This document shows positions 1 to 8,868 of a stretch of DNA of 64,000 nucleotides, piece after piece. This stretch comes from Labilithrix sp. (lineage in GTDB: Bacteria > Myxococcota_A > Polyangia > Polyangiales > Polyangiaceae). The stretch is from assembly GCA_019637155.1 (NCBI GenBank), contig JAHBWE010000004.1, positions 1 to 64,000 on the forward strand, written 5' to 3'. The translations under genes and the position numbers were made by a program. The notes below the pieces were generated by a model. It saw only the letters and a program-made list of their open reading frames with translations, had not been told where the DNA came from and ran no database searches. Within the stretch, counting starts at the first letter, position 1; each line of letters begins with the position of its first letter.

Positions 1-50
1 CGCGTGCTCACGACCACAGCTCACGATTTCCAGCACATACGCGCGAAGAC

Positions 51-87
51 CCCTGGCAGTGCCAGGCCAGGGCCAGGCCAGGGGCCA
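51..87. repeat. GC-rich hairpin-forming repeat, copy A
   Basis: A run built from GGCCAGG/CCTGGC words includes the small inverted repeat CCTGGC-AGT-GCCAGG. It resembles the two better hairpins at 731-764 and 30434-30470 but is less symmetrical. It lies downstream of the minus-strand gene that ends at 160. Apart from it I see no gene in the first 159 bases of the window. Confidence 0.5.
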
Positions 88-159
88 CCCCAAAGCTCGT
101 CTTCGTGGCTCGTGACCACGCCGATCACGAAGCCCGATGTCGGGGCGCTCGCGGTGTCT

Positions 160-690
160 TCACGGCGGCGTATGGCGTCGGCGGCGTACGAACGCGGCTG
201 CGCCGAGGGCCGCGAGCGTGAGCCCGGCGTAGCTCGCGTCGGGGCCGTTGGGGGCGCCGGCGGCGCGGCAGCCGCAGGACGACTTCTTCGGTTCGGGGGA
301 CGGTGTCGCCGAGCTCGAAGGAGTGGCGCCGGGGAGCTTGTTCATGCGCTCTGCGGTGGCGCGCTGGAGGCATCGCTTCAGGTCGCTGCATGTTTGGTTC
401 TGTGGGCACGTGCCCTCCGCGCACATCTGGCGGGCGATGAGGCGGCTGCCGCCGTCGGGCGCGCCGGGCTTCGAGAGGACGCCGACCTCCATGCAGAGCG
501 GCATCTGCACGCAGACGTAGCCCGGGTTGCACTGCGAGTCGTTGAGGCAGACCGACGGCTCGCACCACGTGAAGCCGTCCTCGGTCTTGTCGACCGAACC
601 GGGAGGGCAGTCGTCCTGCGCCGCGAGCACGACGCGCGTGCTCAGGACGGTGACGACGAACAACGCGCTCCCGAATCGGACTCTCATCAT
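160..690 (-). CDS. secreted Cys-rich protein with MYXO-CTERM-type sorting tail
   Basis: A 176-residue protein starting at the ATG-ATG pair at 690/687; the same frame is open further upstream, but a clear signal peptide begins here (MMRVRFGSALFVVTVLSTR). The exported part has regularly spaced cysteines (CPPGS, WCEPSVC, CNPGYVC, CAEGTC), as in small disulfide-rich myxobacterial surface proteins. A Ser/Pro-rich linker leads to a C-terminus with SSCGC, a hydrophobic stretch (LTLAALGAAAF) and an RRRR cluster, the layout of a MYXO-CTERM sorting signal. Probably cell-surface attached; the function is unknown. It is divergent from the Uma2 gene that follows. Confidence 0.75.
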   Translation of the reverse strand: MMRVRFGSALFVVTVLSTRVVLAAQDDCPPGSVDKTEDGFTWCEPSVCLNDSQCNPGYVCVQMPLCMEVGVLSKPGAPDGGSRLIARQMCAEGTCPQNQTCSDLKRCLQRATAERMNKLPGATPSSSATPSPEPKKSSCGCRAAGAPNGPDASYAGLTLAALGAAAFVRRRRHTPP

Positions 691-730
691 TCGTCCGGCG
701 TACCACGGAACGGTGACCGACCTCCAACTG

Positions 731-764
731 GCCCCTGGCCTGGCCCTGTTCGGCCCGGGCCAGG
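731..764. repeat. GC-rich hairpin repeat, copy B (upstream of Uma2)
   Basis: Imperfect inverted repeat with arms CCTGGCCTGGCCC and GGCCCGGGCCAGG around a short loop. Almost the same element occurs at 30434-30470. Both copies end about 100 bases before a Uma2-family start codon, so the hairpin and gene look like a duplicated unit. Possible roles include an attenuator, a terminator for upstream transcription or a REP-like element; the sequence does not decide between them. Confidence 0.7.
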
Positions 765-865
765 CCTTCGCGCGTGCAACGTAGCGAGAGGATTGACGCC
801 GATCGCGGGTACGCGTCGTGCGAGGGCACGCGTCGTGACGACCCATCGCGCCGGAGGTACGATCG

Positions 866-1642
866 ATGATCATGTCGCAGGGCTCTCGACGAACGCCGCA
901 CGCGCCGGACACGAGCCACCTCATCACGGACGACGGCGCGCCCGTGGATAGCTGGCTCGCCGAAAAGCAGATGCGCCTGCTCACCGGGCCGCTCTACGCG
1001 GGCTGGAGACCCGGGCGCCCATTCGTCGTGGCGGCGAACGTCGGCGTCTTTGCGATCCCGAAGAACCCGGCCCTCGTCCCCGACGTGTTCGTCAGCGTCG
1101 ACGTGAGCGCGCCGCAGCTCAGCGGCCCGGATCGGCTCAATTCGTACTTCGTCTGGGAGTTCGGCAAGCCGCCGGACGTCGTCATCGAGATTGTGTCCGA
1201 TACGCCCGGCGGTGAGCTGAGCGACAAGCTGCGCGACTACGAGCGAATGCGCGTGCCGTACTATGCGGTCTACGATCCGCTGCGGAGGCTCCGCACCGAG
1301 GAGCTCTTGACGTTCTCGCTCGACGGCGGTGCCTACGCCCTCCGCGATGAACCGCGCTTCGACACGGTGGGGCTCAGCCTCCGCTTCTGGGAAGGTGTCT
1401 TCGAGGGCATTCGCTTCCGCTGGCTTCGATGGGCAGACCTCGACGGTCACCTCATTCCGATCGCCGAGGAGGACCGCGCGCAGGCGGAAGAGGCGAAGGC
1501 GCAAGTGGAAGAGGCGAAGGCGCAAGTGGAAGAGGCGAAGGCGCAAGTGGAAGAGGCGAAGGCGCGAGTGACGGCGGCCGAAGAACGCAACCGCGCGCTC
1601 GAGGCGCGTCTTCGCGCGTTGGGGATCGAACCTGAAGGTTGA
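866..1642 (+). CDS. Uma2-family PD-(D/E)XK endonuclease with heptad-repeat tail
   Basis: A 258-residue member of the Uma2 (DUF820) family, whose core is a restriction-endonuclease fold. The likely catalytic residues are visible: Asp73 in VPDVF, Glu108 in VIEIVSD and Lys121 followed by Tyr125. The C-terminus carries four copies of a 7-residue unit EEAKAQV, predicted to form a coiled coil. GGAGG at 853-857 sits 8 nt before the ATG at 866. A second in-frame ATG at 872 lies 8 nt after a TACGAT hexamer and could be a leaderless start. A paralogue is at 30572. Cellular role and target of the family are not established. Confidence 0.85.
   Translation: MIMSQGSRRTPHAPDTSHLITDDGAPVDSWLAEKQMRLLTGPLYAGWRPGRPFVVAANVGVFAIPKNPALVPDVFVSVDVSAPQLSGPDRLNSYFVWEFGKPPDVVIEIVSDTPGGELSDKLRDYERMRVPYYAVYDPLRRLRTEELLTFSLDGGAYALRDEPRFDTVGLSLRFWEGVFEGIRFRWLRWADLDGHLIPIAEEDRAQAEEAKAQVEEAKAQVEEAKAQVEEAKARVTAAEERNRALEARLRALGIEPEG
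1487..1570 (+). repeat. four 21-bp tandem repeats in the Uma2 gene
   Basis: Three nearly exact copies and one slightly divergent copy of a 21-bp unit encode EEAKAQV. The unit is a whole number of codons, so copy-number change alters coiled-coil length without a frameshift. Confidence 0.9.
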
Positions 1643-1651
1643 GCGACTCGA

Positions 1652-2506
1652 TCAGAGCACGAACGTGCGGCGGCCTTCGACGATGACGCGGCGGTCGAGG
1701 TGTGCGCGGACGGCGCGGGCGAGGACGACGCGTTCGACGTCGCGGCCGACGCGGACGAGCTCGTCGGGGCCCATCGCGTGGGTGATGCGCTGCACGTCTT
1801 GCTCGATGATGGGGCCCTCGTCGAGGTCCTTCGTCGCGTAGTGCGCCGTCGCGCCGATGAGCTTCACGCCGCGTGCGTGCGCCTGGTGGTACGGCTTCGC
1901 GCCCTGGAACGCGGGGAGGAAGCCGTGATGGATGTTGATGACCGGCGGCGACTTGGTGAGGAAATCGTCGCTGAGGACTTGCATGTATCGTGCAAGGACC
2001 ACGAGGTCGACGTCGTGGCGCTTGAGGAGGTCGAGCACCTGCGCCTCCTGCTCTGGCTTCGTCTCCTTCGTGATCGGAAGGGCGTAGAAGGGGAGGCGGA
2101 AGGATTGCGCGGCGCCCTCGAGCGCGGCGTGGTTCGAGATGACGAGCGCGATCTCGCACGGGAGCTCGCCTTGCTTCTGGCGCAGCGCGAGGTCGTAGAG
2201 GCAGGTCGGGTCCTTCGTCACCATCACCGCGACCCGCGCGACGCGGTCGTCGTAGCCGATGGACCACTCGCCGCCGAACGGCGTCGCGATATGAGTCTGG
2301 AAGGAGGCCTCCATCGTCGCGCGCGTCGTCGCCGCGCCGAGGTCGACGACGAGCCGCATGTAGAACCGCGCTCCGCCCTCGCGATGGAGATCGGTGTAGT
2401 TGCTCGCCTCGAGGATGTTGAGCCCCTGATCGGCGAAGAACCCGGAGACGCGAGCGACGAGCCCGGATCGGTCGGGCGCCGCGAAGAGGATGGTCGCGCG
2501 ATTCAT
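1652..2506 (-). CDS. purU: formyltetrahydrofolate deformylase
   Basis: Hydrolyses 10-formyltetrahydrofolate to formate and tetrahydrofolate in the cytoplasm, balancing one-carbon pools and supplying formate for purine synthesis. The 284 residues match the family length. Residues about 5-85 form an ACT regulatory domain and about 90-275 a formyltransferase-type catalytic domain. The hydrolase signature NIHHGFLPAF places Asn191 and His193, and DLDEGP places Asp229, the expected catalytic trio. The hexamer TACGCT lies 8 nt upstream of the ATG and no Shine-Dalgarno sequence is evident. It converges on the Uma2 gene with a 9-base gap. Confidence 0.93.
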   Translation of the reverse strand: MNRATILFAAPDRSGLVARVSGFFADQGLNILEASNYTDLHREGGARFYMRLVVDLGAATTRATMEASFQTHIATPFGGEWSIGYDDRVARVAVMVTKDPTCLYDLALRQKQGELPCEIALVISNHAALEGAAQSFRLPFYALPITKETKPEQEAQVLDLLKRHDVDLVVLARYMQVLSDDFLTKSPPVINIHHGFLPAFQGAKPYHQAHARGVKLIGATAHYATKDLDEGPIIEQDVQRITHAMGPDELVRVGRDVERVVLARAVRAHLDRRVIVEGRRTFVL

Positions 2507-2576
2507 GGCCGCCGAGCGTAGCTCAGTCCGCCGCTGCTACGCTGCTTCGAGGTCTTGCCGGGTTCCCGCACCTGCG

Positions 2577-3470
2577 TCAGCCGAGCGCTTGCCACGCGGC
2601 GGCGGTGCGTTGGGTGCGTGCTTGCTCGGCGACCATGAGGAGGCCGAGGTCGCGGCGCCAGCGGGCGAGCTCGTCGGGTGGGGCCTTCGCGAACGATGCG
2701 TCGTGCTCCGTGACGAGGCGGCGGAGCTGCGTGAAGAGGCCCGCGAGCGCGACGTGCTTCGCCGCCTCGCTCGGCGGCGCGAGCGCGACCTCGCGGACGC
2801 CGAGGACGAGCGCGGCGGCGCCCTCCATGAACGCGTGGTCGAAGCCGCTGCGGCGCGCGAGGCCGAGGAGGTAGCCGAGCGTCGCGCCGAGGACGTGCGC
2901 GTCCTCGATCGTGCGGAACGGCTTCAGGTACTCGACGTACGCGTCGCCGGCGAGGACGTCGAAGGACGTGCTCGGCACGGCGTCGAGGGTGACCTTCGCG
3001 TGCGGGATCTCCGGCGCGAACGGCGTCGGCGCGCGCGGCGCGATCGTGACGCGCTCGGCCGGGAGCGGCAAACGCGCGAGGACGAGCTGGTTCTTGCCGT
3101 CTGCGCCGGTACCTTTGCTCGCCACGACGAGGAGCTCCTCCGCGTGCGTCGCGAGCGTCGCGAACGTCTTCTCGCCGCGGAGCACGCCGTCCTCGAGCCG
3201 CGTCTGGATCGCGCGCGGGTGCGCGCCGCCGGACTCGGTCGCCGCGAGCGAGCGCCGCTTGCCGTCGCGGAGGCCGAGGAGCCGCTCGAGCGCCGCCTGA
3301 TAGCCGCCGACGAACGCGTAGCCGAGGCGATCGGCCTCGAAGCCGGCCCAGAGCGCGCGATCGATCGGCTGCGCGTACGGCGCATCTGCGATCCGCGCAA
3401 ACCACACGTCGAGGTTCGCGATCGGGCCCGCGGGCGCTGACCGCAAGAGATGCTCGAGGACGTCCATCAT
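2577..3470 (-). CDS. acyl-CoA dehydrogenase-like protein, probably non-canonical
   Basis: A 297-residue protein that reads like a shortened acyl-CoA dehydrogenase. It has an N-terminal helical region, a middle part (SLAATESGGAHPRAI, then a beta-rich stretch) like the flavin-binding domain, and a C-terminal helical part. It is about 80 residues shorter than the family norm, and the C-terminal YEGT segment that carries the usual catalytic glutamate is missing. Catalysis by the usual mechanism is therefore doubtful. TACGCT ends 6 nt before the ATG at 3470, suggesting a leaderless start; a second ATG follows immediately. The assignment rests on overall pattern. Confidence 0.55.
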   Translation of the reverse strand: MMDVLEHLLRSAPAGPIANLDVWFARIADAPYAQPIDRALWAGFEADRLGYAFVGGYQAALERLLGLRDGKRRSLAATESGGAHPRAIQTRLEDGVLRGEKTFATLATHAEELLVVASKGTGADGKNQLVLARLPLPAERVTIAPRAPTPFAPEIPHAKVTLDAVPSTSFDVLAGDAYVEYLKPFRTIEDAHVLGATLGYLLGLARRSGFDHAFMEGAAALVLGVREVALAPPSEAAKHVALAGLFTQLRRLVTEHDASFAKAPPDELARWRRDLGLLMVAEQARTQRTAAAWQALG

Positions 3471-3485
3471 CGAGCGAGCGTAGCG

Positions 3486-5597
3486 TCAGCGCGGGCGGGC
3501 CCGGCGGCGGCGGGCGAGGAGCGCCGTCGCGAGGAGGGACGCGAGCGGCAGGAGCGATCCCGAGGCTGCATGCGGAGCGGCGGAGCAGCCGCCCTCGCGA
3601 ACGACCACGACCGTCGGCTGCGCCGCGCCCGCGTCGGTGTCGGCCACGACCGGTGGCTTCCTGCGGCGCGGCGGCGGCGCCGTGTCCTCGGGATCCGGCG
3701 CGTCCGGCTTCGAGCCGTCCGCGTCTTCGGGCTTCGAGACATCGCCGTCGCTGCCGCCCGAGCCCGTACCGGTTCCAGTTCCCGAGCCCGAGCCGGTGCC
3801 CGAGCCCGTGCCGGTCCCAGTGCCGGTGCCAGTTCCCGAGCCCGTGCCAGTCCCAGTGCCCGAGCCCGTGCCGGTTCCGGTGCCCGTGCCGGTTCCGGTG
3901 CCCGTGCCGGTTCCCGTGCCGTCGCCGAGTGACGGGGGCCTGTTTCCGCCGAGGGTGAGCGCGCGAGCCTGGATCTCGCTCCACGCGGGGCTGAGCGCGG
4001 GGAGCTTCGGGCCGATCACGTAGTTGTGTCGCTTCGCTTCGCGCCAGAGGTTGTAGACGCGGTAGCAACCATCGTGGTGCGCGTCCGAGAGCGAGCCGAG
4101 CGGCACGTACACCGGACGCGTCACGCCGTCCGCTCCCTTCTCGGTGAAGCCGTTCGCGAGCCATCGCTTGCACGTCGCCATCGGCACCTCGTCGTCCGCT
4201 CGGACGACGCCGGCCTGGCGATAGACGGTCTCGAGCTGCTCGTAGGTGCGCACGTTGCCGTCGATGACCTCGGCGGGAGAGAAGCCCGCGCGCGTCGCGA
4301 GCTCGAGGCTCAGGTCGTCGGCCTCCTGCTCGTCGGTGTACCAGCCGAACTGCCCCGTCTTCATGTGCTCGACGAGCGCGGTCTCGTTGCGATCGACCTG
4401 GTCGAGCGTCGCGGTGAGCTTCACGAGCGCGGCGTCCAACGTCGCGCCCTCGATCCCCCAGCGGATGCGCGCGTCTTCGAGGAGCGTCCGAAGCGTGTCG
4501 TAGCTCGCCTGGTCGGCGAGGCTGACCTGCCGGCCGCACGTGGCGATGACGCGCTCGTAGTCGACGTAGGCGCTCGTGTTGGCGGGCGTTATCTGACCGG
4601 ACAGGATCGTCTGCCGATACATGTCGGAGATCTGCGCGTTGGGGCAGAGCGAATGAAGCCCGAGCACCACCGGCGCGAGGCGCTTGTTGTAGATGGTCTG
4701 CGCCTTCAGCCGCGCCGGCTTCCCGGAGGCGTGGATCGCGTCGATGATCTGCTCGTAGCGATCGCTCTCCGCGTGCTCGACCGGGCGATCGGGGCCGTTC
4801 GGATCGTCGCGGTAGAAGAAGTCGATGTGCTTCTTCACGACCGGGTTCGAGTGCGCGCGATAGTAGTGACCGAGCTCGTGCGCGAGCGTCTCCGCGACGC
4901 GCGCCTCTTCACCCCACGTGATCGCGTCGAGCGTGACGCCGATCGTGCTCGACACGGCGTAGGTCGCGAGCTGCGCGGTGTTGCCGTAGACGTAGCAACT
5001 CGTCACCCCGAGCTCGCCGTCGGCGTACAGACCCATCTCGCAGTCGTGGGCCTGGCTGTTCCAGTACGAGGCGAAGGCGCCTCGATCGAACCAGTTCTGC
5101 GGCTGCACGCAGCGCGCGGAGACATCCATCGCCCACGCGCCCTCTCCCGTCACGAAGAGATGAGGGCCCGCCGGCCCGTTCGGGGAGGTGGGGCGCACGG
5201 CCCAGCGCGGACACGCGAGCGCGGCCGACACCCACGCGTTCGGGCCCCACACCTTGAAGAGCGCGGCGGACGGCTTCGGCGCGGTGAGGACCTCGCCGCG
5301 CTGGCGGAGCACGTCGCCGACGATGACGTGATAGCGATCGAGCCACTGCTGGAGACGCAGCGTCGTCGGATCGTTCCGCTCGACCATCTGCGCGGGGTTG
5401 CCGCCCGGCCCCGTCATCCCTTTGCCGAGCTCCGCCGCCGAGATCTCCGCCCACGCGTACGGGTTGTTCAGCGTGACGAGATCGCCGAGCCGATGCTCCT
5501 CCTCCAACGAGCCCGTGCTCTGCGCGGCGGTGGTGCACGCCGCTCCGGCGGCGAGGAAAAAGAAGCCGACGAGCGCGGTGCGAGAAGCGAAGTGCAT
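3486..5597 (-). CDS. M48-type zinc metalloprotease with (Gly-Thr)n linker and MYXO-CTERM-like tail
   Basis: A 703-residue exported protein. The N-terminus (residues 1-21) is a signal peptide ending in GAACTT, possibly but not ideally a lipobox. The zinc site is HELGH at 240-244, and DEQEADD near residue 425 supplies the downstream acidic ligand, as in peptidase family M48. After the catalytic region comes a long Gly-Thr/Gly-Ser dipeptide repeat, then an acidic/proline segment, and finally a hydrophobic stretch plus RRRRARPR, a likely surface-sorting tail. It probably acts outside the inner membrane; the substrate is unknown. It lies 15 bases upstream of the acyl-CoA dehydrogenase-like gene on the same strand. 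Confidence 0.85.
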   Translation of the reverse strand: MHFASRTALVGFFFLAAGAACTTAAQSTGSLEEEHRLGDLVTLNNPYAWAEISAAELGKGMTGPGGNPAQMVERNDPTTLRLQQWLDRYHVIVGDVLRQRGEVLTAPKPSAALFKVWGPNAWVSAALACPRWAVRPTSPNGPAGPHLFVTGEGAWAMDVSARCVQPQNWFDRGAFASYWNSQAHDCEMGLYADGELGVTSCYVYGNTAQLATYAVSSTIGVTLDAITWGEEARVAETLAHELGHYYRAHSNPVVKKHIDFFYRDDPNGPDRPVEHAESDRYEQIIDAIHASGKPARLKAQTIYNKRLAPVVLGLHSLCPNAQISDMYRQTILSGQITPANTSAYVDYERVIATCGRQVSLADQASYDTLRTLLEDARIRWGIEGATLDAALVKLTATLDQVDRNETALVEHMKTGQFGWYTDEQEADDLSLELATRAGFSPAEVIDGNVRTYEQLETVYRQAGVVRADDEVPMATCKRWLANGFTEKGADGVTRPVYVPLGSLSDAHHDGCYRVYNLWREAKRHNYVIGPKLPALSPAWSEIQARALTLGGNRPPSLGDGTGTGTGTGTGTGTGTGTGSGTGTGTGSGTGTGTGTGTGSGTGSGSGTGTGTGSGGSDGDVSKPEDADGSKPDAPDPEDTAPPPRRRKPPVVADTDAGAAQPTVVVVREGGCSAAPHAASGSLLPLASLLATALLARRRRARPR
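3758..3926. repeat. simple-sequence array encoding a (Gly-Thr/Ser)n linker
   Basis: On the minus strand alternating glycine and threonine/serine codons run for about 56 residues within the M48 protease gene. The DNA is an imperfect 6-bp repeat on the CCGGTN/CCCGTN theme. Such an array can change length by slippage in units of two residues. Confidence 0.9.
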
Positions 5598-5760
5598 TGG
5601 CTACATTTGCCTACAGCAAGACGTATTCCCCGGGGAAAGCTGGGAGATGATCCAGGATTGCGGTGACTTACCCGCAGCTGCGGGATGCGCAGAGCGTGGT
5701 TGGTCATCGATCCATGGGTGGGCATCGGCCCATCTACTCGTGTGCTAGAGCCGCGCACGA

Positions 5761-7026
5761 ATGAACGCGATCGAAGAAGCCCGCACGCTCCCCGCGCGCT
5801 CGCTCGATTTCTGGTTCGACTACACGTGCCCGTACGCGTACCTCGGCTCGACGCGGGCGCAGGCGGTCGCCGATCGAATGGGCGTGAAGCTCACCTGGCA
5901 GCCGCTCCTCCTCGGCGGCGTGCTGAAGGCGAACGGCCAGCCGCAGAACCTCTTCGCGACGCGAAGCGCGGCGCGGGTCGCGTACGACGCGGAGGACATG
6001 AAGCGCTGGGCGAAGCGGCTCGGTGTGGAGCTCTCGATGCCGGCGGGCCATCCGCTCCGCTCGGTCGAGGCGCTCCGCGCGACGATCGCGACGAACGTCG
6101 ATCCCGCCGTCGTCGCCGCCTTCTATCGCGCGTACTGGATCGAGGGGCGCGCGATCTCCTCGCCCGACGTGATCGCCGACGTCGTCACGAAGGCCGGCTA
6201 CGACGCGGAGGCGATCCTCGCCGCGATAGCGACCGATTCGATCAAGGACGACCTCCGCGCGCGCACCGATCGCGCGATCGCGCTCGGCGTCTTCGGCGTG
6301 CCGGCGTGGATCGTCGACGGCGAGCACCTCTACTGGGGTCAGGACCGCATCGAGCAGGTCGAGGGCGTGCGCCGCGCATCGACGCCCGCCGCCGACGCGC
6401 CGAAGACGGGCAAGGTCCTCGAGGTGTTCTGGGACTTCTCCTCGCCGTTCGCGTACCTCGGCACGACGCAGGTCGACGCGCTCGCGAAGCGGACCGGCGC
6501 GACGGTGGTGTGGCACCCGATGCTGCTCGGCGGGCTCTTCAAATCGCTCGGCGGCCCCGACGTCCCGATCGCCACGTTCTCCGAGGCGAAGCAGCGCTGG
6601 CTCCTCTCGGACCTCGAGCGCTGGGCGCGCGTGTGGGGGGTGCCGTACAAGTGGCCGTCGCGCTTCCCGACCAACTCGCTCAAGGCGCTCCGCCTCTACT
6701 TCGCGCTGCCGGCGGAGCATCGCGATCGCTACCGCGCCGCGACGTTCCGCGCGATGTGGGCCGACGACGAGGACATCACCGACGACGCCGTCCTCGCGCG
6801 CTGCGTCGGCGACGAGCGCGTCGCGAAGGCGGCCTTCGCGACGATCGGCGACGACGAGGTGAAGGCCGCGCTCCGCGAGTCGACGAACGAGGCGCACGCG
6901 CGCGGCGTCTTCGGCGCGCCGACCTTCATCGTCGGCGACGATCTCTACTGGGGTCAGGACCGCCTCGACCTCGTCGAGGATGCGTTGGTCGAGACGCGCT
7001 CGGATGACCGAGCGCTTCGGGCCTGA
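5761..7026 (+). CDS. tandem two-domain DsbA/2-hydroxychromene-2-carboxylate isomerase-like protein
   Basis: The 421 residues consist of two copies of a thioredoxin-fold domain of the DsbA/HCCA isomerase (kappa-GST-like) type. Copy 1 (about 10-205) has FDYTCPYAYLG and ends with VFGVPAWIVDG and YWGQDR. Copy 2 (about 218-415) has WDFSSPFAYLG and ends with VFGAPTFIVGD and YWGQDR. In this family the Ser of the SP motif contacts glutathione; copy 1 has Cys there and copy 2 Ser. Single-domain members are about 200 residues, so this is an internal duplication. A glutathione-dependent isomerase or dehalogenation-type reaction is inferred. Its end overlaps the methyltransferase start. Confidence 0.8.
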   Translation: MNAIEEARTLPARSLDFWFDYTCPYAYLGSTRAQAVADRMGVKLTWQPLLLGGVLKANGQPQNLFATRSAARVAYDAEDMKRWAKRLGVELSMPAGHPLRSVEALRATIATNVDPAVVAAFYRAYWIEGRAISSPDVIADVVTKAGYDAEAILAAIATDSIKDDLRARTDRAIALGVFGVPAWIVDGEHLYWGQDRIEQVEGVRRASTPAADAPKTGKVLEVFWDFSSPFAYLGTTQVDALAKRTGATVVWHPMLLGGLFKSLGGPDVPIATFSEAKQRWLLSDLERWARVWGVPYKWPSRFPTNSLKALRLYFALPAEHRDRYRAATFRAMWADDEDITDDAVLARCVGDERVAKAAFATIGDDEVKAALRESTNEAHARGVFGAPTFIVGDDLYWGQDRLDLVEDALVETRSDDRALRA

Positions 7027-7612
7027 TCTCTACGCGTGGCTCGCCGCGATCGCGCCGGCGGAGCGCGACGCCGCGATCGAGCGCGAGCTCGGGATCGACG
7101 CGCTGGTGTCGACCGCGCCGCCGGGGGAGCACCTCGTCGGCCATCACATGACCGGCATAGCCGCGCTCGTGCGCGCGCTGCACGAGATCCCGGTCCGTCC
7201 CGACGATCGCGTGCTCGACGTCGGCGCGGGGCTCGGGAAGGTTGCACTCCTCACGCATCTCTTCACCGGCGCGGCGGTCCGCGGGATCGAGGTGCAGCGC
7301 GAGCTCGCCCTGCGCGCGCCCTCGTGCCCCGGCGTCCGCATCGAGCACGGCGACGCGCGTACGGCCTCGCTCGAAGACGCGAGCGTCATCCTCCTCTACT
7401 GTCCGTTCGAGGGACCCGTCCTCGAAGAGATGTCACGGCGCTTCGACGCGCTCGAGGACGTCGTCGTCTGCGCGCTCGGCGTCGACCTCCGCTGCCGCCG
7501 CCTCCGCGCGCGCCCGAGCGACTCGTTCTGGTCGACGATCTGGGACGCCGGCCCTCCGCGAGCCCCGCTCACGCTCGCGGGCGACGCGCGCCGAATCGCC
7601 CTCGAAATCTGA
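7004..7612 (+). CDS. class I SAM-dependent methyltransferase-like protein
   Basis: About 202 residues from the ATG at 7004; an in-frame ATG at 6980 also exists. The motif VLDVGAGLGKVALL is the glycine-rich SAM-binding loop, followed by GIEVQ (motif with acidic ribose contact) and HGDART. The start lies 23 bases inside the preceding gene, so translation is probably coupled and the two may form one operon. The substrate cannot be told from the sequence. Confidence 0.75.
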   Translation: MTERFGPDLYAWLAAIAPAERDAAIERELGIDALVSTAPPGEHLVGHHMTGIAALVRALHEIPVRPDDRVLDVGAGLGKVALLTHLFTGAAVRGIEVQRELALRAPSCPGVRIEHGDARTASLEDASVILLYCPFEGPVLEEMSRRFDALEDVVVCALGVDLRCRRLRARPSDSFWSTIWDAGPPRAPLTLAGDARRIALEI

Positions 7613-7758
7613 ATTGCGCAATCGCTCGCGCACGATCGAACCGTTCACCGGAGAGGCCTCGATCCACGAAACCGAGGTCCGTTGACCGCAACGGCGCCCC
7701 GTAAGTCGCGAGAAAGAGGCAATGTAGGTAAGGGTACGCAAATTGCTGGCGGCGCAGC

Positions 7759-8859
7759 ATGTCTTCCCTTGTTCGCCTTCTGCCGATCGCGCTGCTCGCC
7801 GTCGCTTGCACCGCGCCCCCGGCCGACGAGCCCGCGAGCTCCTCCGAGGCGAACCTGGGAGAAGGCGACACGATCCCCACCGGTCCGCTCACGCTCGACG
7901 CCACGTTCGCGACCGGGGGTACGCTGGCGCTCGAAGGGGAGGGGGCCGCGATCGCGCTCTCGCGCCGCGCCGACGGAACGATCGCGGTGCTCCGGAACCG
8001 CACGGTCGCCGAGACGAACGACGTGGTCCTCACGCTCGTGAAGGCCGACGGCAGCGCGAGCGCCGACGTCGTGCTCCCCGGCGTCGAGTCGCTCGCGAAG
8101 GCGCGCGTCCTCCCGCAAGCCGACGGCCTCGTCGTCGTCGGTGGCGGCGCTCGCTACTACGCCGCGCGCGTCGGCGCCGACGGCGCGCTCGATCCCACGT
8201 TCATGCCCGATCCGCTCGATCTCACCGCCGCCGACGTCGCGCTCGACGCGTCCGGTCGCATCATCGTGAGCGGCGCGCTCGCCGGCGGCAAGGCGGCGGT
8301 GGTCCGCCTCACCGCGAACGGCGGGATCGACACGACCTTCGCGGAGGGAACGGGCGCGTGGATCGACGCGACGGAGTCCCCCTCCGCCGCGAGCTTCCTC
8401 GCGCTCTCCGACGGCGCGATCAGCTTCGCGACCGTGACCGACGGCACGCCCGCGGTGCTCCGGCTCGACGCGGACGGCGCGCTCGATGCGTCGTTCGGCG
8501 ATGGCGGCCGCGTGCTGCTCCCGAAGGGCGCGCCGGCCGGGCTCGTCGCCGGCGCGGGCGGAGCGCTCACGTATTTCGGCCCCACCGCGGAGTCGCCCGA
8601 CGTCCACACCTTCGCGATCGCGAAGAAGGGCACCTTCACCGCCGGCGCGAAGGTCGCCGGCGCGCTGCTCGATCCGACGAGCCAGGTCTCCGCCGTGAGC
8701 GAGGATGATACGTGCATTTTGCATGTATCGACCGCGACGACGGAGCTCACCGCCGCGGAGTGCGCCGCGGGCGTCCCTTACGTCGCGCTCGGCGAGGGGC
8801 GCCGCGCGATCGCGGTCACGACGGGCGGCGCCGTCAGCGTGCGCGTCTTTGGGCCCTGA
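7759..8859 (+). CDS. lipoprotein with delta-60 repeats
   Basis: A 366-residue protein with a lipoprotein signal peptide (LLPIALLAVACT, modified Cys near residue 17). The body carries several delta-60 type repeats, recognised by segments such as LDPTFMPDP, LDASGRIIVSGA and LDASFGDGGRV, each followed by a short beta-rich block. These repeats are common in myxobacterial and other deltaproteobacterial surface proteins and probably form a beta-propeller-like fold. Anchored in the inner or outer membrane; the role is unknown. Confidence 0.8.
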   Translation: MSSLVRLLPIALLAVACTAPPADEPASSSEANLGEGDTIPTGPLTLDATFATGGTLALEGEGAAIALSRRADGTIAVLRNRTVAETNDVVLTLVKADGSASADVVLPGVESLAKARVLPQADGLVVVGGGARYYAARVGADGALDPTFMPDPLDLTAADVALDASGRIIVSGALAGGKAAVVRLTANGGIDTTFAEGTGAWIDATESPSAASFLALSDGAISFATVTDGTPAVLRLDADGALDASFGDGGRVLLPKGAPAGLVAGAGGALTYFGPTAESPDVHTFAIAKKGTFTAGAKVAGALLDPTSQVSAVSEDDTCILHVSTATTELTAAECAAGVPYVALGEGRRAIAVTTGGAVSVRVFGP

Positions 8860-8868
8860 GCTCCCGCG

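Noticed and set aside
1487-1570. Tandem 21-bp repeats as a CRISPR-like array
   Set aside because: No unique spacers separate the units, and they are in frame within a Uma2 gene.
3758-3926. GC-rich repeat block as a non-coding satellite
   Set aside because: It is translated in frame inside the M48 protease as a Gly-Thr/Ser linker.
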